64,000 bases of DNA from Candidatus Gastranaerophilales bacterium (GTDB taxonomy: Bacteria > Cyanobacteriota > Vampirovibrionia > Gastranaerophilales > Gastranaerophilaceae), in assembly GCA_944325545.1 (NCBI GenBank), contig CALVAM010000014.1:1-64000 (forward strand), written 5' to 3'. The notes below the pieces were generated by a model. It ran no database searches. It had not been told where the DNA came from and worked only from the letters and a program-made list of their open reading frames with translations. Both the position numbers and the translations under genes were made by a program. How positions within the stretch are numbered: the stretch's first letter is position 1; each line of letters opens with the position of its first letter. Shown in pieces: positions 17,384 to 27,017 of this stretch.

Positions 17384-18313
17384 ATGGATGATTTTAAACA
17401 TTATACAGTAATGCTAAATGAAGCCGTTGATGCTTTGGAGTGTCAAAATGGTAAAATTTATGTTGACTGTACTTTAGGTGGCGGGGGGCATAGCGAATTA
17501 ATATTAAAAAGGATTTCTCCTAATGGCAGGTTAATTGCTTTTGATATTGATGATGAGGCTATTAATCATGCTAAACATCGTTTGAAAGATTATTCAAATT
17601 TGACGATTGTAAAATCTTCATATGTAAACATAAAACAGGAATTAAAAAAATTAGGAATAGATAAAATTACCGGAGGGGTGATTTTAGATTTGGGGGCTTC
17701 GTATCATCAACTTACTAAGGGTGAAAGAGGTTTTTCTTTTTCAAAGGATGCTCCATTAGATATGAGATTTGATATGGATGCTGATTTTTCTGCATATGAT
17801 GTTGTTAATAAATATTCAGAAGATGATTTGGTCAGGATTTTTAGTGAGTATGGAGAAGAAAGATTTTCGAAAAGAATTGCAAAAAAGATTGTGGAAACTA
17901 GAAGGATTAAAGCAATTAGAACAACGAAAGAGTTGGCTAATCTTATTATTGAAGCGACTCCTCGTGTTAAGTCTAATATACACCCTGCTACAAGAGTGTT
18001 TCAGGCTATTAGAATAGAAGTTAATAATGAGTTAAAAAATGTAAATTTTGTATTACATGATATATTGGATTTATTAACAGAAGGTGGTATAATTTCTGTA
18101 ATAAGTTTTCATTCTTTAGAGGATAGGATAGTTAAACAAATCTTCAAGTATGAGAGCAGTAAGTGCAGATGCAATGAGATGATTTGCAAATGCCCGCCGC
18201 CTAAAATCGAGTTGGTAAATAAAAAACCGATTACAGCGAGCGTAGAAGAGATAAAAGAAAATCCGCCATCACGAAGTGCAAAGTTAAGGGTAGTTAGAAA
18301 GATTCGAGATTGA
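17384..18313 (+). CDS. rsmH: 16S rRNA (cytosine1402-N4)-methyltransferase
   Basis: 309 residues, standard length. It begins YTVMLNEAVDAL and shows the SAM-binding DCTLGGGGHSE, then GGVILDLGASYHQL, the family signature DAPLDMRFD, and the C-terminal VISFHSLEDRIVKQ, with a CRCNEMICKCPPP cysteine segment. It methylates C1402 in the ribosomal P site. rsmH normally heads the division/cell-wall cluster; here mraZ is absent upstream and only an ftsL-like gene follows. An extended -10 (TTTTGATACAAT) and AGGAGA precede it. Confidence 0.97.
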   Translation: MDDFKHYTVMLNEAVDALECQNGKIYVDCTLGGGGHSELILKRISPNGRLIAFDIDDEAINHAKHRLKDYSNLTIVKSSYVNIKQELKKLGIDKITGGVILDLGASYHQLTKGERGFSFSKDAPLDMRFDMDADFSAYDVVNKYSEDDLVRIFSEYGEERFSKRIAKKIVETRRIKAIRTTKELANLIIEATPRVKSNIHPATRVFQAIRIEVNNELKNVNFVLHDILDLLTEGGIISVISFHSLEDRIVKQIFKYESSKCRCNEMICKCPPPKIELVNKKPITASVEEIKENPPSRSAKLRVVRKIRD

Positions 18314-18345
18314 CGGCTGCTATTTGGGAGTAGAGGAGTAATCAG

Positions 18346-18879
18346 TTGGTTTCGGCTTTAAAATTGAATAATCACAATGAGAGTGGTTTAGTTTATTTTA
18401 TTAAAAAATTCTCAAAAGAAAACAAAAAAGAGTACATATCTAGTGAACAGAATGGTAAAAAAGATTTTATTGATAAATCTATTCAAAAATTAGCTGTTAA
18501 TAGTATAATAGAAGGGTACTTTCCAAAGGAGAATCTTGTAAGAGATATGGCGATAAAAAGAGTTAATAAAACTTTATGTGTCATTTTGAGTATGCTTATT
18601 GGTATTGTTATCGTAAGTTATTATTTTGTTATTTCTTGTGAGATGAAATTGAATGATCTAAGTAGACAAACTGTTATTTTAAATAATGAAAATGAAGAGT
18701 TGCAAAATAAATTAGACAGTTTAAAATCCTTTAATAATGTAGATAAGACGATGGAAAAAACCAATATGCTTCAAAGAGCAGGACAAGTAATTGAAGCTCC
18801 TGAAGTTATTGTTGATAATTCATTAAGAAATAAAAAAATATTTAAAAAGAAAATTTTTAATTATGCTATAGGGTTTTAA
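18346..18879 (+). CDS. FtsL-like membrane protein with coiled coil
   Basis: 177 residues from a TTG at 18346 with GAGGAG at good spacing. A cytoplasmic part of about 70 residues precedes one transmembrane helix (about 80-102, LCVILSMLIGIVIVSYYFVI) and a periplasmic leucine-zipper-like coil (KLNDLSRQTVILNNENEEL). This layout and its position right after rsmH match FtsL, a divisome scaffold. FtsL sequences are poorly conserved, so the call rests on topology and context. The usual following gene, ftsI, is missing; a strong terminator comes next. Confidence 0.6.
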   Translation: MVSALKLNNHNESGLVYFIKKFSKENKKEYISSEQNGKKDFIDKSIQKLAVNSIIEGYFPKENLVRDMAIKRVNKTLCVILSMLIGIVIVSYYFVISCEMKLNDLSRQTVILNNENEELQNKLDSLKSFNNVDKTMEKTNMLQRAGQVIEAPEVIVDNSLRNKKIFKKKIFNYAIGF

Positions 18880-18887
18880 TTTTTAAA

Positions 18888-18933
18888 GAAAATGCGGACG
18901 ATGTTATTTTAACATCGTCCACATTTTTCTTTT
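18888..18933. terminator. Bidirectional terminator
   Basis: GCGGACGATGTTA / TAACATCGTCCAC stem flanked by A-rich and T-rich tracts. It separates the converging rsmH-ftsL and GH13-like transcripts. Confidence 0.85.
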
Positions 18934-21900
18934 TTATTTTGCAATTATTGATAACTTTTCTCCTTCAACAGAAATTTCTTTTTGTTTATATGGATTAGAT
19001 GCAAAATTGTATTGAGGATTAAAGTATTCTTTATGTTGTTTTCCTTTAAATACAATTTTTTTGATATGTTTTAAAATCATAACTCCATTTTTAGAAGTTA
19101 AACCATCCATAACGATTTTACCGCCACCTTCTTTTACGATACCACGCATACCATTACCTAAATCTTTGACAACATATTTAGCTTTATCTCTTGCATTGGC
19201 ATTCATAAATACTGTTCCTACAGGGATTGAAACTCCTGCTGCAAGTAGAATTGAATCTACTTCTGATTTTGGTTGAATTGGAACGTATTTGTTTTCTGGA
19301 TTAATAGAATCTATATTGTTTTCTTCAAAGAATTTTTTGCGTTTTTCTTCAGTATCTAAACCATATTTTGCGAAGTAATCAACTCTATTTCCGAATTCTA
19401 CATCTCCTGCATTCATTAATGTAACGGTCATATCTCCATTTGCATTTTGCATCATATATGCAATTTTTGCGAGTTCTTTAGATAATTCTCTACGTTCATT
19501 TTCTAAAGATTCTCTGGTTTTAGAATCTAATGATTTGTTACCGCTTAATTCATCATTAATTTGATAAATACGTCCTTGAACGGCATCTCTATTTTTAGAG
19601 TTTGTTAGAACATCTAAAGCATATGGAGTACCATTATTCAAAGCTTGCAATTCGTTATCTGAACGAGTTTTTACAGTTTCGTTCATTCTATTCATAACGG
19701 TTTTTCTATAGTTACCGATTAAGTTATCTTCGTTTAATTGTTCCCAAGGAAGAGCATTTCTGTTTTGAAGATAAATGTTTTTAGCTTTTTCTTCATATCC
19801 GCTCATTGCTAATTCATCGCCTGCAAACATTGTTGGAATACCGAATAAACCTTTTAAATATTCCATTATCATCTCAGCTTTTGCTTCTGCCGGTTCTGTT
19901 GCAGTTTTATAAACATTATCAATTATTGCGTCTTTATTAGTTATTTCATGACCTGATTTATATTCAGCTTGTTTTATTGCCATTGTAATAGCTGTTCTTA
20001 TATCTCTGGCGGCATAACCATTTTTTCTCATTGCATTTACAGGATCTTCAATTTTTGGTAATTCTGATGAATTATTTTTTACTGTATTTTCATCATATTT
20101 TTCTACAAAATCTTTTACTGCAGAAAATATTGCATTTTTTGCTCCTTGAGATTTTCCTGAAGCTACATATGAATCTCTAATTAATGCTGCAAGATTTACT
20201 GTATATAAGTTATAGTTATTATAAATTTCTGAATTACTCACAGTAGAATCTGATATATCTTCAATTTTATCTTTTTTATTAAGAAGCATATTGGCTAGTT
20301 TTCTGTTATGAATACTTTGAGAATCATCGCCTGAGAAATAGCCTTTTACAAGATAATTTCTAAAATTATTATTAGCATTTTCTTGAATTGATTTTAATAA
20401 TTCAGATTTTTCTGCTTCTGTAAGTTTTAATCCGTATTTTTCTTCTGCAATTTTTGTTATTTCATTAAAAGCGTTTTCAATACTTGATAATTCTTTAATA
20501 TTAATAACTTGGAAATTATTAGTAACACCTTCGCCTAGGTAATTACCATTTGTTAAATCGACAATCGCAGAATTGATTAACTTTCTATCATTATCAGATA
20601 CGATGTTTTTAAGATCGTTATTAAGAACATCTTTAAGTAATTTGCTCATTGCGATAGCTTTAGTACTTAAAGTTCTAAAGTATTCTTGATTAGCTGCATT
20701 TAGTTTTAATTCAATAGGCATTTCATCTATTGATTTTGAATCTGATAAAACTTGTAGAGCATCTAATCTATGTTGAACTTTATTTCCATTATCGTGGAAT
20801 AGTTTCATATCTAAGGCCAAACCGTGAATTAATCTTGGTTTATCATGGTTACCCATAAATGTGTACAGATTTCTTAAATAATCCACGCTTCTTGTTTGAA
20901 GTAATAAATCCATACGATTTCTAAATCTGTCGTGGTTAGGAGATTCACCATTTCCTTCATCAAAAGATGGTGCAAAAATTGTTAATAAATCTGTGAAGAA
21001 ATAAGAATATCCTGCTTCTGATGTAATACCTGTTTCATTAAAGAATTTTGCTAAAGCGTCAGGTTCTCCGTTAAATTTAGGATTATTTACGTTTGTATCA
21101 CCATTATATGGACAAGAATTTGGCCCATAAGTACTTTTCATTAAATCAGGAATATCAGTAATTTCAGCAACTATGTATGAATTAGGGTTTTCTGATTTAA
21201 CTCCTTGGACGAATTTTGTCCAGAATTTTATAACATCATTCCAGTTATCGTCAAAATCATTATCACCGTTTCTAATTGCATCCATATCCATTACGTCTTT
21301 TGCAGCATCTAATCTCCAGTCAAGTCCTAGAGCTGATCTTTCATTTAACGCTTCTGCTATTCTGAAGCTTGCTGTATCTGTACCACTGATTCTTTTTGAT
21401 ATAGAGTTTGCGATATACGAAATATCTTCTTTTGATAAGTTTCTTAAACCTTTTTGCATTTTATTTGCTAACATCTCTGCTTCATCTTCAGGATTGTGAG
21501 CATTGATTTTTAAAGATTTTAAAGTTGTATCATTTTTTAGTTTGTCATAATCGTAAGTTATTTCGCCGTTTGATAATATTTTTGTTTGTAATTTATCGCC
21601 TGTAAGAGATTTTAAAAATGCGTATTTTGTAATATCTTGTCCGATTAAATCTATTACATATTCTCCGTATTCAGTATAATCTCCATTAGCATCTAATAAT
21701 TTTTCATTAGAATTTTTGTTAACTTCTTTGATTATTGCATCTGCAAAATCTTTAATTTCATTATTAAATAAGCTATTTACTTTTTTATAATTTTTAGAAT
21801 AAGGTTCTACAAGATGGGGATTATTATTTTTCATTAAATCAAATCTTGAAACTCCGATTGTTTCATCTGTAGTTGCACGATTTGAGAAATAAGAAGTTGA

Positions 21901-23775
21901 TAATACTCCAACAGTGTTTTCTCCAAATTCTAATGCATCTAAAGGCATTTTCATTAATGATTTTACAGTTACATCATCTTTTTGTAAGTTACCTTTTGTT
22001 TTTAATAAGTATTGAGCATTTAAAATGTTATTTAAAACTTTATCAGAAATTTTTGCTTCTTGAGGAAGCTTACCTTCTTCAATAAGTTTATTGATACCGT
22101 CAACTGTTTTTACACCACTTACTGTTTGAGCAATGTACATTTTTTGTATATCATTAACTTTAGCGGTCCAATATTTACCTGCTTGAATTGCCATATCTTG
22201 AACTTCTCTAGCTCCACGTTCAATCATTTGTTGTTCGTGATATCTTTGAGCTCTATCAGGTATTGCTTTTAAAAGTTTTTCATCATAGCCTGAAATATGA
22301 TAATTCATTTTTACCATATCAGTGTTTGCATCCCAAGTTACAAATCCACCTTCTGTTTTCTTATCTATTTTAAAATTAGAAAATTGAGAAGCTAGAATAG
22401 TACCTTCGGCTGTATCCAATTTAATATTTTTACCTTCTTTTTTATTCAGGTTATTAATTAGTTCAATTCTATTATCGTATTCTTTAGGATTAATTTGGAA
22501 TACGTAATTAATGATAGTATCATCGTGATTATTTATTGATAATTCATTACCGGATTTTATATTTTTGTAAGTATCAATTGCTTTATCTAAAGCCTTTACT
22601 TGTTCATCACCAGCTTGTGAAGCATCATATATTTGATACAAAGTTTCTTTGTTTGAATCATAATCATTATTCGCTATTTTTTTGTATGTTCCATCTGCTT
22701 GTAATTCATATTTATAAGGTGCATTAATAATTCTATGTCTTAAATTTTTACTATTTTGAGGAACTGTTCCATACCCTAAATTTGTATCTTTAATACTATT
22801 CATTCTAAACCAGTAATAAGATTGAGGTTTTTTCTCTGCCCATCTTAAAGCATATTGAAAATGAATACCTTCTAGACCTTCAGAAGTAAATGTTCCATCA
22901 TAAACATATTTCATTCCATTAGAATATAAATCTCTAAAAAATGATGCAAAGTTTTCGGTATTTCCCATTCTTGAAGCTATTTGCATATTATTTTTGTTCC
23001 AATAGCTGTGAGATGAAACACTGTCACCGTTTGCAATTGGAGTTGTAAATAAAACTTTATATCCGTTTTGTTTTAAATAAGGAATACCTTTTTGCAATCC
23101 TGCAATAGAACCCTTAAATCTATTGGAAAAAGTTCTAATTACTCCTTCCATTTCTTTTTGGTAATTAGAATCATAATAAATTTCACCTGTATTAGGTTCT
23201 GAAAAACCTCTATACATAACTCCTGGCATGAAAGAATCTGGTATTGCCAAATATCCTGCACCTTGTATCATAGGAGTCGTACCTTTTCTGGTCACTAGGG
23301 TATATTTATAATTTTCTATTGGATCTTGATATCCTTCATAAGCTTTTGTTACTTTCCCATCCTTATCTTTAATTTGATACCAGGTTTTATCATTATGAAT
23401 TCTAAATCCATACTCTCCACCGAGAGATTTCATTTTAACGCCGGTATCTGGACCTTCATATACGACCTCGCCTGTTTCTTTATTTTTTCTTACTATTTTA
23501 TAAGCAAAAGGAGCATCTTTATCTAAGTTAGTAACATCTTGTAAATTAACCTCAACACCCTCTGGTTTTAAGAAAAATGATGTAAGTGGAGTTTCATCTA
23601 TTTTATAATTGTAATTTTCTGTAGGAATAGCCCTAAAAATTTGTACTTCACAAGTTTCTTTATCGCTATCGTATGGATAGTTAAATTTCATAATAGTTTC
23701 ACCAACATTGTTTTTTACATGTTGATATCCTTTAAACCCTAAATTTGATACACCGTTAATTTTATTTACAAACAC
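18934..23775 (-). CDS. Giant GH13-like (alpha-amylase superfamily) protein with N-terminal GFKG leader
   Basis: 1613 residues, two to three times the size of ordinary GH13 enzymes. GH13 landmarks are visible in order: a beta3-like MKYVYDGTF (about 290), the nucleophile strand GLDWRLDAAKD (about 817), the acid/base strand YIVAEITD (about 872), FMGNHDKPR (about 975) and GIPTMFAGDE (about 1318). The catalytic Asp, Glu and Asp all appear present, but the barrel is interrupted by long helical insertions (about 300-800 and 1000-1300). An N-terminal beta-rich region comes first. There is no Sec signal; the protein opens MFVNKINGVSNLGFKGYQHV, the leader shared with other proteins here. GTG start with AAGGAG upstream. 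Alpha-glucan processing is likely; where it acts is unclear. Confidence 0.75.
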   Translation of the reverse strand: MFVNKINGVSNLGFKGYQHVKNNVGETIMKFNYPYDSDKETCEVQIFRAIPTENYNYKIDETPLTSFFLKPEGVEVNLQDVTNLDKDAPFAYKIVRKNKETGEVVYEGPDTGVKMKSLGGEYGFRIHNDKTWYQIKDKDGKVTKAYEGYQDPIENYKYTLVTRKGTTPMIQGAGYLAIPDSFMPGVMYRGFSEPNTGEIYYDSNYQKEMEGVIRTFSNRFKGSIAGLQKGIPYLKQNGYKVLFTTPIANGDSVSSHSYWNKNNMQIASRMGNTENFASFFRDLYSNGMKYVYDGTFTSEGLEGIHFQYALRWAEKKPQSYYWFRMNSIKDTNLGYGTVPQNSKNLRHRIINAPYKYELQADGTYKKIANNDYDSNKETLYQIYDASQAGDEQVKALDKAIDTYKNIKSGNELSINNHDDTIINYVFQINPKEYDNRIELINNLNKKEGKNIKLDTAEGTILASQFSNFKIDKKTEGGFVTWDANTDMVKMNYHISGYDEKLLKAIPDRAQRYHEQQMIERGAREVQDMAIQAGKYWTAKVNDIQKMYIAQTVSGVKTVDGINKLIEEGKLPQEAKISDKVLNNILNAQYLLKTKGNLQKDDVTVKSLMKMPLDALEFGENTVGVLSTSYFSNRATTDETIGVSRFDLMKNNNPHLVEPYSKNYKKVNSLFNNEIKDFADAIIKEVNKNSNEKLLDANGDYTEYGEYVIDLIGQDITKYAFLKSLTGDKLQTKILSNGEITYDYDKLKNDTTLKSLKINAHNPEDEAEMLANKMQKGLRNLSKEDISYIANSISKRISGTDTASFRIAEALNERSALGLDWRLDAAKDVMDMDAIRNGDNDFDDNWNDVIKFWTKFVQGVKSENPNSYIVAEITDIPDLMKSTYGPNSCPYNGDTNVNNPKFNGEPDALAKFFNETGITSEAGYSYFFTDLLTIFAPSFDEGNGESPNHDRFRNRMDLLLQTRSVDYLRNLYTFMGNHDKPRLIHGLALDMKLFHDNGNKVQHRLDALQVLSDSKSIDEMPIELKLNAANQEYFRTLSTKAIAMSKLLKDVLNNDLKNIVSDNDRKLINSAIVDLTNGNYLGEGVTNNFQVINIKELSSIENAFNEITKIAEEKYGLKLTEAEKSELLKSIQENANNNFRNYLVKGYFSGDDSQSIHNRKLANMLLNKKDKIEDISDSTVSNSEIYNNYNLYTVNLAALIRDSYVASGKSQGAKNAIFSAVKDFVEKYDENTVKNNSSELPKIEDPVNAMRKNGYAARDIRTAITMAIKQAEYKSGHEITNKDAIIDNVYKTATEPAEAKAEMIMEYLKGLFGIPTMFAGDELAMSGYEEKAKNIYLQNRNALPWEQLNEDNLIGNYRKTVMNRMNETVKTRSDNELQALNNGTPYALDVLTNSKNRDAVQGRIYQINDELSGNKSLDSKTRESLENERRELSKELAKIAYMMQNANGDMTVTLMNAGDVEFGNRVDYFAKYGLDTEEKRKKFFEENNIDSINPENKYVPIQPKSEVDSILLAAGVSIPVGTVFMNANARDKAKYVVKDLGNGMRGIVKEGGGKIVMDGLTSKNGVMILKHIKKIVFKGKQHKEYFNPQYNFASNPYKQKEISVEGEKLSIIAK

Positions 23776-23895
23776 CTTTCGAAACTCCTTCTATAGATAT
23801 AAAGATTGTAAAAAAATTATTTTTGCCAAATATCAGGCATGTAAATGAAAAATTTTACAAAATTTAATAATATATATAATACACAGTATAGTTGG

Positions 23896-23924
23896 ATTAT
23901 ATAATGAACAAAATCTAAAGTAAA
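23896..23924 (-). promoter_or_regulatory. Promoter of the GH13-like gene
   Basis: On the minus strand, TTTACT (23919-23924), 17 nt, then a perfect TATAAT (23896-23901). It implies a 5' leader of about 110 nt before the GTG at 23775 and separates this gene from the FliI-like gene upstream. Confidence 0.55.
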
Positions 23925-23935
23925 GGATAATAGAA

Positions 23936-25282
23936 TTAGATATCTACGCCAGACATCATATTAATCAATGTATCAATTGTATTTTGCATATTTACACTGT
24001 CGGTAGTTCTTTGTTGTAAAAAAGCATTGATTTTAGGCATCATTTCTATTGCAATATCCAATTTAGGATTTGTTCCGGGCTGATACATCCCAACGTCAAT
24101 CAAATCTTTGTTTTCTCTGTACATTGCCATAATTTTTCTCAATTTAGCTGCAGCTTCTTTGTGAGGTTGAGAAGCAATTGCAGACATAAGCCTTGAGATA
24201 CTTCCCAAAATATCTATTGCAGGATAGTGGTTAGCTTCGGCAACTTTTCTTGATAAAAATATATGACCATCCGTAATCCCCCGAACGGTATCTACAATTG
24301 GGTCATTAATGTCATCACCTTCCATAAGTACTGTATAAAAAGCCGTTATTGAGCCTTTAGGGCTATTACCTGCCCGTTCAAGAACTTTTTGTAGCCAAGA
24401 AAATATTGAAGGAGGATATCCTTTCATTGTTGGGGGTTCGCCAATAGAAAGACCAACTTCACGTCCTGCCATTGCACAACGAGTTACCGTATCGGTCATC
24501 AAAAATACTTTTTTACCCTGATCTCTAAAGTATTCACATACTGCTGTTGCTGTTAAAAGACATTTTTGTCGTATTAAAGGCGGCTGATCCCCTGTTGAAC
24601 ACACAAGAACAGATTTTTTCATACCCTCCGGACCAAGAGCATCTTCAACAAATTCCTTAACTTCTCTTCCACGTTCTCCGATTAGTGCAACTACGTTAAC
24701 ATCTGCATCAGAATTTCTGGCAATCATACCAAGCAATGTACTTTTCCCGACTCCTGACCCCGCAAATAATCCCATACGCTGTCCGCAACCAAATGTTAAA
24801 CAAGCATCTATTGCTCTCACTCCTGTTGAAAACATTTCTGTAATAATTGGTCTCTCAAACGGCCCAGGAGGAGGACCCTCTACAGGACGCCAAGTCGCTC
24901 CATCCAAATCCAAAGGCTTTCCGTCTATCGGTTCTCCCATTGGATTTATTAGTCTTCCTAAAAGAAAATCTCCAACCGGAATAATAATTGGTTTTCCTGT
25001 TGTTTGTACTAAACTCCCTTGACCTATTCCTGCTCCGTCATATAAAAGTAATAATTGTGCTACATCACCTTTGAATGCTACAACTTCAGCAGGTTTTCTT
25101 TCTCCATTTGCAGCTTCTATATAGCATAAATCTCCTATTTTAAGTCCCGGAAGTTTTACTTCTACGGTTAAACCGAGTAATTTAGATACACTACCTTTAA
25201 ATTGATATAAGTCAAGGTTTTCGATTTTTTCTCGAACCTTGACTTTTAGATTATCTAAATACTCTTGATTAACTCCATCCAT
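23936..25282 (-). CDS. fliI: FliI-type ATPase of flagellar or type III secretion export
   Basis: 448 residues. Walker A is GLFAGSGVGKST (about 168-179), Walker B lies in VFLMTDTVTR, and the family signatures GEPPTMKGYPPSIF, SITAFYTVLMEGDD and RKVAEANHYPAIDIL are all present. This hexameric ATPase unfolds and feeds substrates into the flagellar/type III export channel. The N-terminal beta-barrel domain is complete, and the glutamate of the P-loop ATPase mechanism lies in ALIGERGREVKEF. No fliH, fliJ or other flagellar gene is nearby, so it is isolated from any export operon. FliI versus a non-flagellar homologue cannot be decided here. Confidence 0.88.
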   Translation of the reverse strand: MDGVNQEYLDNLKVKVREKIENLDLYQFKGSVSKLLGLTVEVKLPGLKIGDLCYIEAANGERKPAEVVAFKGDVAQLLLLYDGAGIGQGSLVQTTGKPIIIPVGDFLLGRLINPMGEPIDGKPLDLDGATWRPVEGPPPGPFERPIITEMFSTGVRAIDACLTFGCGQRMGLFAGSGVGKSTLLGMIARNSDADVNVVALIGERGREVKEFVEDALGPEGMKKSVLVCSTGDQPPLIRQKCLLTATAVCEYFRDQGKKVFLMTDTVTRCAMAGREVGLSIGEPPTMKGYPPSIFSWLQKVLERAGNSPKGSITAFYTVLMEGDDINDPIVDTVRGITDGHIFLSRKVAEANHYPAIDILGSISRLMSAIASQPHKEAAAKLRKIMAMYRENKDLIDVGMYQPGTNPKLDIAIEMMPKINAFLQQRTTDSVNMQNTIDTLINMMSGVDI

Positions 25283-25323
25283 ATTTTTATTTTATCATAT
25301 TTTTTATGTGTAAGTAAACTAGT

Positions 25324-25372
25324 GTCTGGTCAATAGTCAATAGTGAGTGGTGAATAGTGAATAGTGAATAGA
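25324..25372. repeat. Heptanucleotide tandem repeat (GAATAGT type), array 1
   Basis: Seven successive 7-nt units with consensus (G/C)A(A/G)TAGT: CAATAGT twice, GAGTGGT, GAATAGT twice, GAATAGA, with a degenerate first unit. Similar heptamer arrays lie at 46382 and 47243. They resemble the short tandemly repeated repetitive sequences known from cyanobacteria. Confidence 0.75.
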
Positions 25373-25396
25373 TTGTTAACTACTTCTAACACTAAT

Positions 25397-25640
25397 CCTG
25401 TAATCATACTTGCCAATCCAATACATTTACCCCCTTTTAACGCCAAGCTTGTAATCATACTTACCAGCCCAATACATTTACCCCCCTTTTAACGCCAAGC
25501 TTGTAATCATACTTACCAGCCCAATACATTTACCCCCTTTTAACGCCAAGCTTGTAATCATACTTACCAGCCCAATACATTTACCCCCTTTTAACGCCAA
25601 GCTTGTAATCATACTTACCAATCCAATACATTTACCCCCT
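25397..25640. repeat. 51-bp tandem repeat, about 4.8 copies
   Basis: Units start at 25397, 25448, 25500, 25551 and 25602. Each has the cores GTAATCATACTTACC, CCAATACATTTACCCCC and TTTTAACGCCAAGC; three middle units are near-identical and one carries an extra C (52 nt). The array runs up to the stop codon of the FAD-enzyme gene and, with the heptamers, fills the intergenic gap 25283-25640. 51 nt equals 17 codons, and one minus-strand frame is open through several units, but no ribosome binding site or independent start supports a gene. Confidence 0.85.
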
Positions 25641-27017
25641 CTATCCTCTTTCACAGATAGTTTGAGCCACATAAACTCCTGATGCTGAAGCTTGGATTAA
25701 CCCTCTTGTTACACCAGCTCCATCTCCTATTGTGAACAAGTTCTTAACACCTTCTGTTTCCAGTTCGTTTGTTAATTTAACTCTAGCTGAATAAAATTTA
25801 ACTTCGATACCGTAAAGAAGTGTGTATCTGGATGCTGTTCCGGGTGCTATTTTATCAAGAGCGAATAACATCTCTATAATACTTTTCATTTGACGATATG
25901 GGATTACTAAACTTAAATCTCCGGGAGTTGCACAAGTTAATGTTGGAGTTATTATACTTGATTTTATTCTATCCGGAGTAGATCTTCTTCCTTCAAGTAA
26001 ATCACCAAATCTTTGTACTAAAATTCCGCCTGCTAACATATTTGCTAAACTTGCAATGTGTTGACCGTATGCTATTGGTTCTTTAAATGGTTCTGTAAAT
26101 TTTTTACTTACTAATAATGCAAAGTTTGTATTATTGGTTTTTATATTTGCATAACTGTGACCGTTTACTGTTGCAATACCGTTATAATTTTCCTGTACTA
26201 CTTCGCCGTTTGGGTTCATACAAAAAGTTCTTACTTCATCTCCAAATGTTGGTGAATGATAAACTAATTTTGATTCATATAATTTATCTGTTAATGGTGC
26301 AAATACCGGAGCCGGCAACTCAACTCTAACGCCCACATCAACGGCATTGTTTACCATTCCGATTTTATTCTTTGCAAATTCATGCGTTAACCAATCAGCA
26401 CCTTCTCTTCCCGGTGCAATAATTGTATATTCAGCTTTAATTGTTTCTCCATTATCTAAAACAATGCCTTTTACCTGTTCACATTCCACAATTAAATTTT
26501 TTGCAGAAACATTGTTTAGAATAGTGATTTTTTCATCTAAATAATCTTGCATATGTTTGAGAACATCAAGACTTCTTTCTGTACCTAAATGCCTTACCGG
26601 AGAATGAACAAGCTTTAATTCTGCTAAAACAGCCTGTCTTTCGATTTCTCTAAAGACTTCCATATCAGTCCCAAAAACTTCATCTGTCGCACCGTGTTCC
26701 AAATACATGTTATCTGCATATTTGATTAACTCTTCTACTTTTTCACGTGACATATAATCGACTAAATGTCCGCCGACATCAGGAGTAAGAGTTAATTTCC
26801 CATCAGAAAAAGCACCTGCTCCGCCCCAACCGCAAAGCAATCCGCAACGTTTACAGTTTACACATTTTGGAGAGCCTTCTCTTATAGGACATTTTCTGTT
26901 TTCAATTTTTTGTCCTTTTTCTATTAATACAACTTTCCAATCAGGACGACGTTTCATAATTTCTAACGCACTAAAAATTCCGGCAGGTCCTGCTCCGATA
27001 ATTGCAACATTGTACAT
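25641..27017 (-). CDS. FAD-dependent dehydrogenase (COG2509-type oxidoreductase)
   Basis: 458 residues. The N-terminal dinucleotide-binding motif is GAGPAGIFSALE, the Glu of the second strand is in VVLIEKGQ, and a cysteine-rich segment (CPIREGSPKCVNCKRCGLLCGWGGAGAF split around 43-70) precedes the FSDGKL stretch typical of this group of uncharacterised FAD enzymes. A second FAD contact is near the end (LFTIGDGAGVTRGLIQASASG). The cysteines may hold an iron-sulfur cluster or act as redox thiols. The substrate is unknown. AGGAG precedes the ATG. The 51-bp repeats begin immediately after the stop. Confidence 0.8.
   Translation of the reverse strand: MYNVAIIGAGPAGIFSALEIMKRRPDWKVVLIEKGQKIENRKCPIREGSPKCVNCKRCGLLCGWGGAGAFSDGKLTLTPDVGGHLVDYMSREKVEELIKYADNMYLEHGATDEVFGTDMEVFREIERQAVLAELKLVHSPVRHLGTERSLDVLKHMQDYLDEKITILNNVSAKNLIVECEQVKGIVLDNGETIKAEYTIIAPGREGADWLTHEFAKNKIGMVNNAVDVGVRVELPAPVFAPLTDKLYESKLVYHSPTFGDEVRTFCMNPNGEVVQENYNGIATVNGHSYANIKTNNTNFALLVSKKFTEPFKEPIAYGQHIASLANMLAGGILVQRFGDLLEGRRSTPDRIKSSIITPTLTCATPGDLSLVIPYRQMKSIIEMLFALDKIAPGTASRYTLLYGIEVKFYSARVKLTNELETEGVKNLFTIGDGAGVTRGLIQASASGVYVAQTICERG

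Noticed and set aside
21873-22272. Plus-strand frames inside the GH13-like gene
   Set aside because: Shadows caused by AT-rich codons; no promoter or ribosome site.
25440-25610. ACGCCAAGCTTG in the repeats resembles a cloning-vector polylinker
   Set aside because: The match is only about 12 nt, in a different order from the vector sequence, and repeated in a natural tandem array; contamination is not supported.
25397-25640. Possible CRISPR array
   Set aside because: Units are contiguous 51-bp repeats without unique spacers.
25478-25672. 64-codon frame made of repeated GGKCIGLVSMITSLALK units
   Set aside because: It is the 51-bp tandem repeat read in one frame, begins inside the FAD gene out of frame and has no ribosome binding site.
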